Assembly (NCBI GenBank): GCA_037179335.1
Contig: JAKZHN010000041.1
Coordinates: forward strand, 62,001-126,000
From: Cyclaneusma minus
Taxonomy: Eukaryota > Ascomycota > Leotiomycetes > Marthamycetales > Marthamycetaceae
Length of the DNA: 64,000 bases
Direction: 5' to 3'
Part shown: positions 45,368-54,701 of the stretch, piece by piece
How the letters are laid out: each line of letters starts with the position of its first letter
How positions within the stretch are numbered: the stretch's first letter is position 1
Translations under genes and position numbers: made by a program
Notes under the pieces: generated by a model
What the model was told of the DNA's origin: nothing
What the model saw: the letters and a program-made list of their open reading frames with translations, nothing else
Databases searched by the model: none

Positions 45368-47218
45368 TTACAACTTCCTTCTTCTCTCACGCTCCATCAA
45401 CGTACACATACTCGTCACTGCAGCAAGCTCCCACTCCCTACCCAACTTCGCCGTCTCCGCAGGTGACCCACAAAATCTTGCCCGAGCACTCTTCTTCGGC
45501 CCCCACTGGTCATCCTCCACATAGACCATCAACACCTGCCCCGTACTCCTCTTAACCAATTTATACCCTCTATTCTTCCCCATGGCCTTGACCCTCTCGC
45601 CCCGGGAATGCTTCCAATCATAAGTTTCCATGGCTATGATACCATCTTCAAGTCGTTTTGCTCGCAAGGTGAAGGAATGCGTGCGGGTCCAGTTCCAGGC
45701 CTTCAAAAAGAGCCTGTTACCGGTGGGAACCAGTGTCACCGAGGCGCTGGTGCCGAAACTGCGAAAGGAGAATTTGGCGGTCGAGAGAGGTGGCATCGTC
45801 GTTGCCGTACCTTCAAACAATACAATATCCGGAGAGCGGGTAAAGACGTTCCAGGGGCGCTGCAACTGGATGGTGAAAAGAGTTTCGCTGCCAGGGCTGA
45901 CTGACAGGCTATGTGTTCGCACCATGTGGAAGAGCGAGGTGAGGTGGTAGATGCCGAATGTCCTGGGGAAAAGGGGCGTGTCGTAGCGAGATGGAATTCT
46001 GGTAAGGCCTGATACGACTGATGCCGCTGTATGGCCTGTAGCGCCTGTGAAATGTGTATCAGACGATACGGCTGTGTTGAGGGATCCACCTGTATGGACG
46101 AGGGAGAGAGCTGGTCCGGCATCTGCTCCAGTACCTGGTCTAGTATTTGCTCCAGCACCTGGTCCGGCAATCCGTCCATCTAGTCTGAGGTGGGTGGCTT
46201 TATCGATGGCGGCGTAGTCGGGCGGGGCCTTGTTGGGGACGTCCTTGTCGATTAGGGTGCCTGATATGATTGATGCGACTGGATTGGATGTCAGTGGGCC
46301 GCCGGTTTGTCCGGAAACTACTTCATCTGGTTGGTGGGTGGTTTTGTTGACGAGGGAGGAGAGGAGAAGGCCTCCTGAGTCTTGTCCAGAAAGGGGTGCA
46401 TCTGGTTTGGAGTTGGAGACATCGTCGACGCCTGAGACGATTGATGCTGTTGGATCAGATCCCAGCGGACCAGCACCCTGTCCGGCAGTGGGTGCGTCCG
46501 GCTTGGTGTTGGCGCCTTTCTCGAGGTCTGATACTACTGATGCGGCTGGGTTTGATGTCAGTGGACCGCCACCCTGACCGGCAGCTGATCTATCTGGTTC
46601 AGAACCAGTGATCTTGTCGGTGGAGACACCGGGTAAAGTTGATGCGGCTGGATTGGCTGGATTGCCTTTGGGAACGGGGGAGGAAGATGCACCGGCACCC
46701 ACTCCAACTCCACTATTCGATGCATCTGGTTTGGAGCCAGTAGCTTTGCCATTGGGGCCTCCTGGAGCGGTTGCTGCAGCTGGATCACTTCCCTTGCCTT
46801 TAAGGACGGAGGAGAGAGATGGTCCGGCATCTGCTCCAGAAGTTGATGCATCTGGTTTGGGGGTGGCTTTGTCAACCGCGCCCGATACGATTGATTCGAC
46901 TGGATTGGCCGACGTGCCTTTAGGACCAGGAGATAAAGGTGGCCTGGAACCTGCTCCAGCAGTTGATGCACCTTGTCCGAGGACAGGGAGGAGAGGTGGT
47001 CCTGTGTCTGGTTTGGCAGCTGGTGTGGCTGGTTTCAATTGAGCGGTCTTCCAAAGAGGCATGTTTGGAAGATTGGTGGTAAGTTGACTTAGGTGTAGAG
47101 CTGTTTGTAGGTATCCAAACTGCCCGGGTTGTGTAGGAAGGGTAATGTGGTAGAGGTATGCAACAGAAAGGGATGCAATCAGCGATAGGTGAGCGGTTTG
47201 ACCCAAGAAGACGAGCAT
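45368..47218 (-). CDS. Gly/Pro/Ala-rich repeat protein with folded C-terminal domain
   Basis: One exon, 616 residues. The N-terminus has a hydrophobic stretch (LIASLSVAYLYHITLP), either a signal anchor or leader-like; a second possible start (MPLWKTAQLKP, about 47062) would omit it. Residues of roughly 60-380 are imperfect repeats of 28-45 residues built on the pattern KPDAxxxGQGxGPLxSNPxASIVSG. The C-terminal 190 or so residues look folded: YHLTSLFHMVRTHSLSVS, IQLQRPWNVFTRSPDIVLFE, LFLKAWNWTRTHSFTLRAK, GYKLVKRSTGQVLMVYVED, AKLGREWELAAVTSM. This beta-rich pattern could be a tubby/LURP-one-like fold, but that is a guess. Similar repeat-plus-domain proteins are fast-evolving in fungi. A dyad and a TATA element like those of the 17-kb array lie upstream (47380-47477). 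Confidence 0.6.
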   Translation of the reverse strand: MLVFLGQTAHLSLIASLSVAYLYHITLPTQPGQFGYLQTALHLSQLTTNLPNMPLWKTAQLKPATPAAKPDTGPPLLPVLGQGASTAGAGSRPPLSPGPKGTSANPVESIVSGAVDKATPKPDASTSGADAGPSLSSVLKGKGSDPAAATAPGGPNGKATGSKPDASNSGVGVGAGASSSPVPKGNPANPAASTLPGVSTDKITGSEPDRSAAGQGGGPLTSNPAASVVSDLEKGANTKPDAPTAGQGAGPLGSDPTASIVSGVDDVSNSKPDAPLSGQDSGGLLLSSLVNKTTHQPDEVVSGQTGGPLTSNPVASIISGTLIDKDVPNKAPPDYAAIDKATHLRLDGRIAGPGAGANTRPGTGADAGPALSLVHTGGSLNTAVSSDTHFTGATGHTAASVVSGLTRIPSRYDTPLFPRTFGIYHLTSLFHMVRTHSLSVSPGSETLFTIQLQRPWNVFTRSPDIVLFEGTATTMPPLSTAKFSFRSFGTSASVTLVPTGNRLFLKAWNWTRTHSFTLRAKRLEDGIIAMETYDWKHSRGERVKAMGKNRGYKLVKRSTGQVLMVYVEDDQWGPKKSARARFCGSPAETAKLGREWELAAVTSMCTLMERERRRKL

Positions 47219-50200
47219 GAAGATGGGAAGAAGTTGCTCTCGTATTTGCTTGGCTGGGCACGTCGAGGCAAGAGCAATCTACATTACCCTCTCCGCTTGA
47301 AGCTTCTCATATCATTCGAGGAAGTCGCATTGGACACACCACCCCAATAACACAGCACGACCTTGCCACTCGACCAGTTCTTATAATGATGTTGGTCTCC
47401 TATGATGTCCCAGACATGAATCAAGGGTAGCATATGGCTGCAACAGCGAAGTGCTAGCCTGCTGTATTCGACAGCAGTACTTCTTATTGACAGCATAGTT
47501 CTTTCAGCGGCGGTAGAAACTCGCTCCGATCTCTGACGTTTCGTATCTACTCACATTCTTGCTGCGTCCCCAGGTTTTCGTGCGAATATTTGTAAGATTT
47601 GCAGCCTGAATTTGAAGTACGATGAACGTCCAGGCGCTGTCAGCCTGTCATGGCATCCTCTCTTGACTTCAGTTGATCTGGCAAGAGAAGTGAAGTCGAG
47701 ATCATTGGTGCTTTTATACCATTTGCTCCTTTCCAAGTTCTGACCAACACATACTTTCCAAGACCTGGCCTTTGGATTAGGATCTTAGAGCATAGCCAAG
47801 CTCTCGGGCACAAGGCAATTAAAAATCCATGTCGGATTTTGCGGCTCGAAGAGAACGTACGTCCAAGGTAACGTGTCCTTCTTATAGCTTGGGACAGAAA
47901 AGAGGGATAACGTCAGGGGGTCACGTGATAGCAAGACACAAATACTTAGCGTAAAGTTCCTAGCTCACGTGAAATGAAGCTTTGTCGTAGCGAGTCCAAG
48001 GAAACGCCATCTCCCAACCATATATAGCAGACTATCTTCGGAAGTATGAGATCTCTAGGAAACCATCTTGAGCTAGCAGAGTCCTAGGCGGTGGGAATTG
48101 TGAATCCACGCGGTTGAGTTGGATTAGGATGTGCTTGATACAACGCGGCAGTATCCAAACCATGCTACCCAAGGTACTTCAAAATTAGTCTCGTCTCCCT
48201 TTCTTCCAATGTTAGTTTTCTTACCCAACGACAGCAGAAAGCCTCAGCGACAGCACATAACTTGGTGCCTGCGCTTAGAGAACTCTGTGCGCAAGTGATC
48301 TCGAGTCTCCTGCCAAAGACTTCGTTTTTACGAGATCACAACGCTGGATTCCCTGATTTGAATCTCATTCATTGCGTTTGTCAGGCTGTCAGCAGCGATT
48401 GACCACAGCGTAAAGAGAATGTGGTCTGGGAGTAGAATTAGGCGCCCTGGGGCTGCTATTTATGTCTTCTCTTCGCACTTCCGCGAAACTTACGTCCCAA
48501 ACTACGCTGAAGTTGAGGTTACAGCTTGCTAGTTCAGTTGACTCCGAAGCTGGCGAGTGTAAGTGTGTGAATCACGTGATCTGACTCTTGACTGGGTTCT
48601 ATAAAAAGGCTCCCCGAAACCGTGTTATTGCGACCAGACTCGCTGACGGGGATTCGGCAAATTCAGGGAATAGGGGGTAGTGAGGCCGCGAGACAACAAA
48701 CAGGAAGCTCGACAGAAATTAATTCTCTTGACAGCAGCAAGCTGCAAGACACAGCAATGACAAAGCTCTTTGCCGGTGAAAGATACAATTTCATGTAATG
48801 TTTGAAAATCTTCTAATTGAGGATCAAGATACTTGCCTCGGAAACTGGAAGTTGATTGACCTCAAGATACAGGGCCTACACTCGGTTTGCAGGATTTCAG
48901 AGTGAGGTCATTCGGTCGAGATTGACTACCGGACGCTTGCTTCTATGGAAAGAAAACTCCGCCGAAAGTGACAGGTGTTTCTATAGCTTGCCCATGGGTC
49001 TAAACGAGGGAAAATGGAGTCACGTGCTGGCAAGAAGCATGGACTTAGAGCCGGTACTCTCCTTGTTGTTGCGAAGAAGGCAGAAGAGGATTCACTAATG
49101 GCGATTCACGTGACTTTTAGTTCGAGTTTGGGCTTCCTCTCGTATTATATAAAGCAGACTGCTCTTGGATTGAGACGGGCAGAGCACACAATCATATCGA
49201 CCGAGTACAAGGCGAATAATGCAGCAGCCTGACTTTGTATTCAGACCTCACCACTGAAAATAGTGTTCTGCAACTATTCAACCCTTTACAATGGCGCCAA
49301 AGACGCCTTTCCTCGGCAGTGATGGCCTTCCTCAGCAGCGAACTACCCCAGCGACGGTGGCTATTGGTTTTCGATTTGCTCTGCAAAGGTCAAGGGTAAC
49401 AGCAGTAAGGTACCACCTCAACCTCAGCCATGACTTACTGGGTCCCGTGACATATGATACGAGTCAGGAGAACAGGAGTCCCAACTTCCCACACGTCGAA
49501 GGGGATAAAGGGGACACTTGGGTCCATGTTTTCGAAAGTCAGTAAATTAGCAGCTGTTGGCTGCTAGGGATGTGATTGATAACTTAAGGGTCTTTTAGTG
49601 TCCCCAAGCCTAAGTTGGAATGGAATCTGCTGTCAGTTCAGTCGGAACCTTCCTTGCTCAGCTCTGTTGAATCTGCTCCAAGTCATGTTTGGTAGTCTGG
49701 AGTAGATTCTAGGAAATATGTAACAGGGGTAGGTGAACAGACCGACAGCAATTTGTCCTGTCGACAGAAGCAAGCCATACACGGTAGCATCAAGAACGAG
49801 AAATCTACATGTACCGATAGATTGACTTTGGCAAAGCCTCTGACTGGTGCGGTTTGAAGCAATCTCCTCGCCTCCTACCTATCTACAGCTTCGGATACCC
49901 ACCTGGAACAGTCGGAAGAAGGTTGAAAATGCTCGAGTCTTACCGACTCAGGTACTGTGCGGCGGGATGCCTTTTATACTTGAGAGTTGAGAGCTAGACG
50001 GCTTGTGACTCGCCACTCGTGACTCGAGTCACGATTTAGATAAGATCGACCAGTACCTTTAGATGCAAACAGTCACATCAGCGCAAGCAACCCAGCCACT
50101 CGATTGTAAGAACAGTGTCGAAGCTCAGACTCGCCTCACTTGCTTGACATCTACCGCAGGCTTGTTGGTTGGGCACTTTGTGTGCTCATTCAGGGGTCGG

Positions 50201-50497
50201 TGTAGGTAATTTGATTACTATTATGTGTGGAGACTATCCCTGGGAGCGAAACCTCGCGCTGTACTAGTCAGCCCATCACACTGAGAGGCTTTGCTCGAAG
50301 AAGAGACTTGCAGAAAGGAGTATTATGTAGGTATTTTCAACCCGGCGCCTCGCTAACCCATTTCCCTCGCTAAATTACCACTTCGTCATGTCCGTGCCGC
50401 ATTAATGTGAGGGTATCAAAACTGCTCTCCCAAAACCTCGCAATGATCGATCCGAAAGCGTCAAACCACTCGCCCCAAGTCCCCGTATTATCGTCCA
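47219..50497. other. 3.3-kb gene-poor region with E-box/TATA modules
   Basis: No supported gene. CACGTG occurs at 47922, 47966, 48573, 49021 and 49107. TATA boxes follow some of these: TATATAGCAGACT at 48021, TATAAAAA at 48600, TATATAAAGCAGACT at 49146. A short frame after the last (49291-49545, 84 codons, good ATG context CAATGGCG) has no recognisable features and is not called. The stretch ends upstream of two small membrane-protein genes. Confidence 0.5.
47380..47477 (-). promoter_or_regulatory. lone dyad + TATA element upstream of the repeat-protein gene
   Basis: CTGCTGT-attcg-ACAGCAG (47459-47477) is a perfect 7-bp inverted repeat. On the minus strand it reads ctgctgtcgaatacagcag, nearly identical to the dyad at 17483. 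A TATAAG lies about 90 bp downstream on the minus strand (47385-47380), then the gene start at 47218. Confidence 0.45.
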
Positions 50498-51909
50498 TTA
50501 AGCATGCTCGTTCTTCCTCGCCCGCACTTTCTCCTTCGCCTCCTGGGGCTCATTGCCCGAAGCAAAAACATCTCCGGGCAAAGGAACCGAAGCAGCTTGA
50601 ATCGCACGAGCGTTGCCGTTCACTTGCTCACTGCTGCTAGGACCCGCCGCACTGCCATTACCGATCTGAGCATCATCAGGCAGCTCCTCAATCCTCCCAT
50701 CGCTATCAATCACACCCGGCTGGCCCTCCTTCAGAAGACGAACTTCCCGGCCACGCTTATGGCAGTACCAGAAGACGAAGAGCAGAACTATCAAAACACG
50801 TCAGTAACCTGTCACAATGGCCATCAAAAGGGGTAGAGATAAACTCCTCAATCGGGCAAGAAAATCGACTTACCGAACAACCCCAAGCTCCAAAGCACAT
50901 TCGTGCCCAGAAAAGCCGGCCAGCGCAACTTCAACGCGTTCATAATCGCCTTCAGCATCCCCACCGCTGCTCCAGGCTTCGTCACCAAATCCTTCAAGTT
51001 CGACGGACTAAACATGCTCTTCGCCGCCGCCCCCAGTCCCCCCGCCGCCCCCAGTCCCCCCGCCGCCGCACTGCTCCCTGCCTCTGCAGCACTCAATCCC
51101 TGTGCTTCCGCCGCCACAGCCAACAACTCCGGCGCCAAGTTCCCCTTCAGCTTATCCGGCAGTCCTGAGATCAACTTCTTCAAAAAGCTAGGAAGCTTTT
51201 CGTATTGGTTGGACAAGGTGCCGTCGGCATCGGTGACTAGTTTGACGAGGTCATCATAGGCGGTGGGGACGCCGTTAACTATGTCTTTGAGCACGAGGGT
51301 GAAGCGTTGAAGGAGTTCTTGAGACTCGGCGGAGATGGAGAAGGCGCTGTTGTTGATGGCGGCGAGGTTGAGCTCGTCGAGGACGCGGTTGATGTCGTCT
51401 TCTTCTTCTTCGGCCTCGGCGGCGGGAACGGGTTTGGTGGGTTTGAGGCCGTCATCTTTCTTGGTTACCTGGGGTTGAATGTGTTAGAAACTTGTATTTA
51501 TGATGAGAAAGGTTTTGGGATGTTGCCTAGGTACCTTTCTGTAGACGGTTGACCAACGACTGGGCTTTTTGCCGTCTTTCTCGTCACTCTTCTCCTTCTC
51601 TTTTCCTTTGCCTTTGTCCTTGTTCTTGTCCTTGCCTTTACTTCGAGATCTCTCTACCGAAGCTCCGGGTTTCTCTCCCGCGGAGGAGTCCTTATCCGCG
51701 GCTAATTGAGCATCGATTCCAGGCTCAAGGATTTCGGGATTCAGGATGACAGGGCGCTCAGGGAGAGGCGGCGGAGTGCCCTCGGCAGAGACAATACGCT
51801 GTAGGAAATCTTCATCCTCCTGCTTCAACACCGGTGTCTGCTCGCCCTCTTTGGCCTTCTTCTCGGCCTGATGTTTCTTGATTTTCTTGTAGGTGAAGTA
51901 TTCCATCAT
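50498..51909 (-). CDS. uncharacterised single-pass membrane protein
   Basis: Three exons (51909-51535, 51468-50874, 50787-50498) encode 419 residues. Exon 1 starts with tandem ATGs (MMEYFTYKKIKKHQAEKK), followed by a Pro-rich and then a Lys/Glu/Asp-rich low-complexity region (SKGKDKNKDKGKGKEKEK). Exon 2 is helical (EEEEDDINRVLDELNLAAIN; SAESQELLQRFTLVLKDIV; LKKLISGLPDKLKGNLAPEL) and has an in-frame duplication coding GGLGAA twice. The join of exons 2 and 3 rebuilds one membrane helix, LGTNVLWSLGLF + VLLFVFWYC, followed by basic HKRGREVRLL. The last 85 residues are polar. The gene is probably specific to filamentous fungi; no function known to me. Splice sites are GTACCT...CCCAG and GTAAGT...GATAG. 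Confidence 0.72.
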
Positions 51910-52572
51910 CTTGGAAGACTAGATCCTCGAATGTCGAGAATAATCGAAAGTTGGAAGAGTTTGAAAAAGATTTTAGGATTGTAGGGTGAAGAGGACGGAA
52001 TTTAGAAGGTTGGGGAGTGGCGGCTTTGTTCCTTGAACTCTAGACCTTCAGCCACAGCAGCTGCACAGCCGCGTCATAGCATTTCGAGTGTCGCACAAGG
52101 CTTGGCGCTGGCAAGGATAGCCTCGGCCTCCCGGCGGTCCAAGCTTTCGAAGCTAATGAAGTGCACAGACCACCACCAGCCACTCAACTGACGTCCCTTG
52201 GTCTGAAGCCCAGAATCTGTCAGGATCACATCGACACGTCAAATGACTTTCTCGGTGGCATTTCCACCAAATATGATGCCAGATATCTCAGAATGCTTTC
52301 GTCGAGGCATGATACAGCTTACCAGCTGCTCATTCTTCAACCTTTTGTTAGAAATACTAATATTTCCCCGACAGCTCGACTATCCCCACCATCTTAACCG
52401 CCTGTTGCCGGCGGACCGCTATTTTGACTTTCGTCATACAAAATAACAGTTCACGGTATTACATGTACTATCCCTGGTATACCGGCCTCCGACAGCTTTC
52501 TTCTAGATGTATCTCTCGATATCGCTATTCAATTCCTGAAGAAAATCAGAAACTCATGAATCCACTCCAAGC
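51910..52572. promoter_or_regulatory. divergent promoter between two membrane-protein genes
   Basis: A 0.66-kb spacer between divergent starts at 51909 and 52573. No element recognised with confidence. Both flanking genes encode small one-helix membrane proteins with charged cytosolic-type segments. Confidence 0.4.
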
Positions 52573-53271
52573 ATGGCGAGCAACAGCGACCTCGCCCCCA
52601 TCAGCTGGGCCTCCACAATCATCGGCTTCATATCCTTCTTCCTCACCATGCTAATCTGGACCAACAACTTCTGGTTCGCCTTCACCACCATCGGCAGCGC
52701 CCCCTCGCAGCTCCGCGACGAACTCTCCACCCTCCGCCAAGCCCTCTACGAAGAGCGCGAACACCTACGCCGCGTCCGTTCCCGCTCTCGTTCAAAACGT
52801 CCTTCCTCCCGTCGACCTACCCCAAAAAATCCAACGGCCGGCGAAGACATCTATTTTGAAAAGGGCTCTTTCAAGGTCATTCATGATGCGGTGAAGGACC
52901 TGATTTATGATTTTCGCAGACTGGAAGAACCGTTTTTGGTGCCGCTGAGAGAGGGGAAGGAGAAGGAGTTGGAGTGGAGTTATGATGCGACGCAGCAGTG
53001 TTATAAGTGCGATTTTTGGCATAGGGTGTTGTGGTTGAGGGCGAAGGGGGGTGTGGAGGCCATTTCGGGGCGCTTGCAGCAGTTGCAGACGAGGAGGATT
53101 GCCGCTGAGGTTAGCGAGACGTATATGTAAGTGGCTGCTTGCTAATTTCCCCTTTGTTTCTGGCACTGACCGAGTCGTAGGATGCTGGCAGAAACGCAGG
53201 GCATGGTCCGGAGATACGAGGACCGGTTGTGGGCTATTGAGGATCGGCTGCGGATGTCGCATATTGGCTGA
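52573..53271 (+). CDS. small membrane protein with coiled coils, hypothetical
   Basis: Exons 52573-53126 and 53181-53271 (54-bp intron GTAAGT...CGTAG, phase 2) encode 214 residues. One membrane helix lies near the N-terminus (about residues 11-37: WASTIIGFISFFLTMLIW, then NNFWFAFTTIG). A helical Arg-rich stretch follows (LRDELSTLRQALYEEREHLR; RSRSRSKRPSSRR), then a charged helical region (FKVIHDAVKDLIYDFRRLEE) and a C-terminal helix (LAETQGMVRRYEDRLWAIED). The start ATG directly precedes the first structured residues. I recognise no family. Confidence 0.7.
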
Positions 53272-53530
53272 CCCCGAAGTGAAGAGGAGGGCTTGTATAT
53301 ATGGTGGATGCGAAACGATTTATGATATCTTTGATGGACACACAGCCGTATGGAACTTGACGGACTTTTAGGCCTGCGATCGAGGCCATGGGAGAGTTTG
53401 AACTGCATTTACGCATCAGGCACGCCTGTACGTCTTACTTGTTTCCTGATAGCAGTGATACCCCAGATGTTTCAAGTCTTATCGTGAATCTAGTTTTGCG
53501 ATTGTTTACGGAGTATGGGATAGGTGTCAC

Positions 53531-53602
53531 GCGCTGGCCGGGATTAGAACCCGCACCCTCTACCTAACTTGGTTTGCTAGAGTGCCGTCCTGCCAAAGTG
53601 CA
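53531..53602 (-). pseudogene. tRNA-like relic with A and B boxes
   Basis: Read on the minus strand, TGGCAGGACGG (53595-53585) matches the pol III A box at 10 of 11 positions and GGTTCTAATCC (53551-53541) matches the B box at 10 of 11. Their starts are 44 bp apart, the spacing in an intron-less tRNA gene. The T arm would be GCGGG-TTCTAAT-CCCGG. The acceptor and anticodon stems do not pair properly, so this is a decayed tRNA or a tRNA-derived repeat fragment rather than a working tRNA gene. Confidence 0.35.
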
Positions 53603-54433
53603 ATACCCATAAGCCACAAAGACAAAAGGGCGACCAGTATTTTCTCTCACGGAAACATACTGCCAAGTCTACTATATCAGGTCCAGGCTCAGTCAAGGAT
53701 CTCACGTCAAAGTCAACCGTTTGCCTCAAGTCTTCGGGGGTTATGGGTCTGTATTTGGAACCGCCTGTAAGTGACTAGTCTTCGGGTCGCGGGTCAAGTG
53801 ATTCGCCATGTTGTGTAGATGAAGGTGATGAGGAATGTCGTGGTGGTGAGTGGGTTGAGGGTTGAAGCTGGTGGACGGTGGCTGGGACCGGTGTGTCTGA
53901 TGGAGAATCGACGGTTGAGGTGGTCTCTGGACTTTGGGGCACAGGTGAGGTTGTTGCGGAGGAGGTGAGTGAGCATGTCTGTTGAGTCGATGAGTCGCAG
54001 CCGATTCTTGAAGATGGTGCGGCAGTGGATCGCGGGGATTGGAGATCGTAGTCAGAGCTGCTTTGCGCCCTGTGTGGAGTGGATACAGTGGTTTGGGGGC
54101 TCTGAGAGCGCTGGCTGCCTTCGTGAGGTCCTTCGCCTTCCTCCGCCCCCATCAAATCCCCCCGTCCCATAATCAGCTACTAGTCCCAGCAGATTGATCC
54201 GATTAATGAAGAGTACGTTCCCCTCCTGATCATACCTCCAATCCCAGAGTCAGCTCACACTTCCAGATTCACTCCCCGGTATAGAATCCACTACCACTAT
54301 TCCGGATAGCGGCTACGAAGCCTTTTCTGCATCTCATCTGTAAGTGCCATGGCTGAAGTCCCAGGCTGCCATTCGAAATCCCATTTGATGCTTCTCAAAT
54401 ATAAGGAGTACTCCTGGGAACGGGGAAATTGGG

Positions 54434-54530
54434 AATATCGTCAATGATTTAGAATATTCCAAATAACTAGGGATACCTCAAAAGATTGAGAATTCTACAA
54501 AGGATTGGGAAATCTCAAATAAAAAATAAT
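54434..54530 (-). repeat. 19-bp minisatellite block
   Basis: Four 19-bp units in exact register: 54434-54452 (aatatcgtcaatgatttag), 54453-54471 (aatattccaaataactagg), 54472-54490 (gatacctcaaaagattgag) and 54491-54509 (aattctacaaaggattggg), with a partial fifth. Orientation matches the 27.9-kb block. Confidence 0.6.
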
Positions 54531-54701
54531 TTGAAACAGGAGTATGTTGTAACCGCTGCCACACTTTGATGTATTCCCAGGAAGGGGGTGCAGATGTTTT
54601 TCGTCCCGTTGTACGAGAGATTTGCTCGAGTTGCTAAATTTCATAGTTGCACCTAGCTAAGGTACTATGGAAATGATCCCTTAGAGGGTATCCTCGCTTC
54701 A

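Larger units (their letters stand above)
53272..54701. other. gene-poor stretch with tRNA-like relic and minisatellite
   Basis: 1.4 kb without a supported gene. A tRNA-like sequence (53531-53602, minus) and a 19-bp repeat block (54434-54530) are listed separately. A Ser/Thr/Pro-rich open frame of 131 codons on the minus strand (54170-53775) has no structural features and was not called. Confidence 0.5.

Noticed and set aside
49291..49545. 84-codon frame after an E-box and TATA box
   Set aside because: Good ATG context but no recognisable feature or second exon; kept only as part of the gene-poor region finding.
53775..54170. 131-codon Ser/Thr/Pro-rich frame on the minus strand
   Set aside because: An in-frame stop precedes its ATG closely, it has no structured segment and no linked exon; simple composition explains the open frame.
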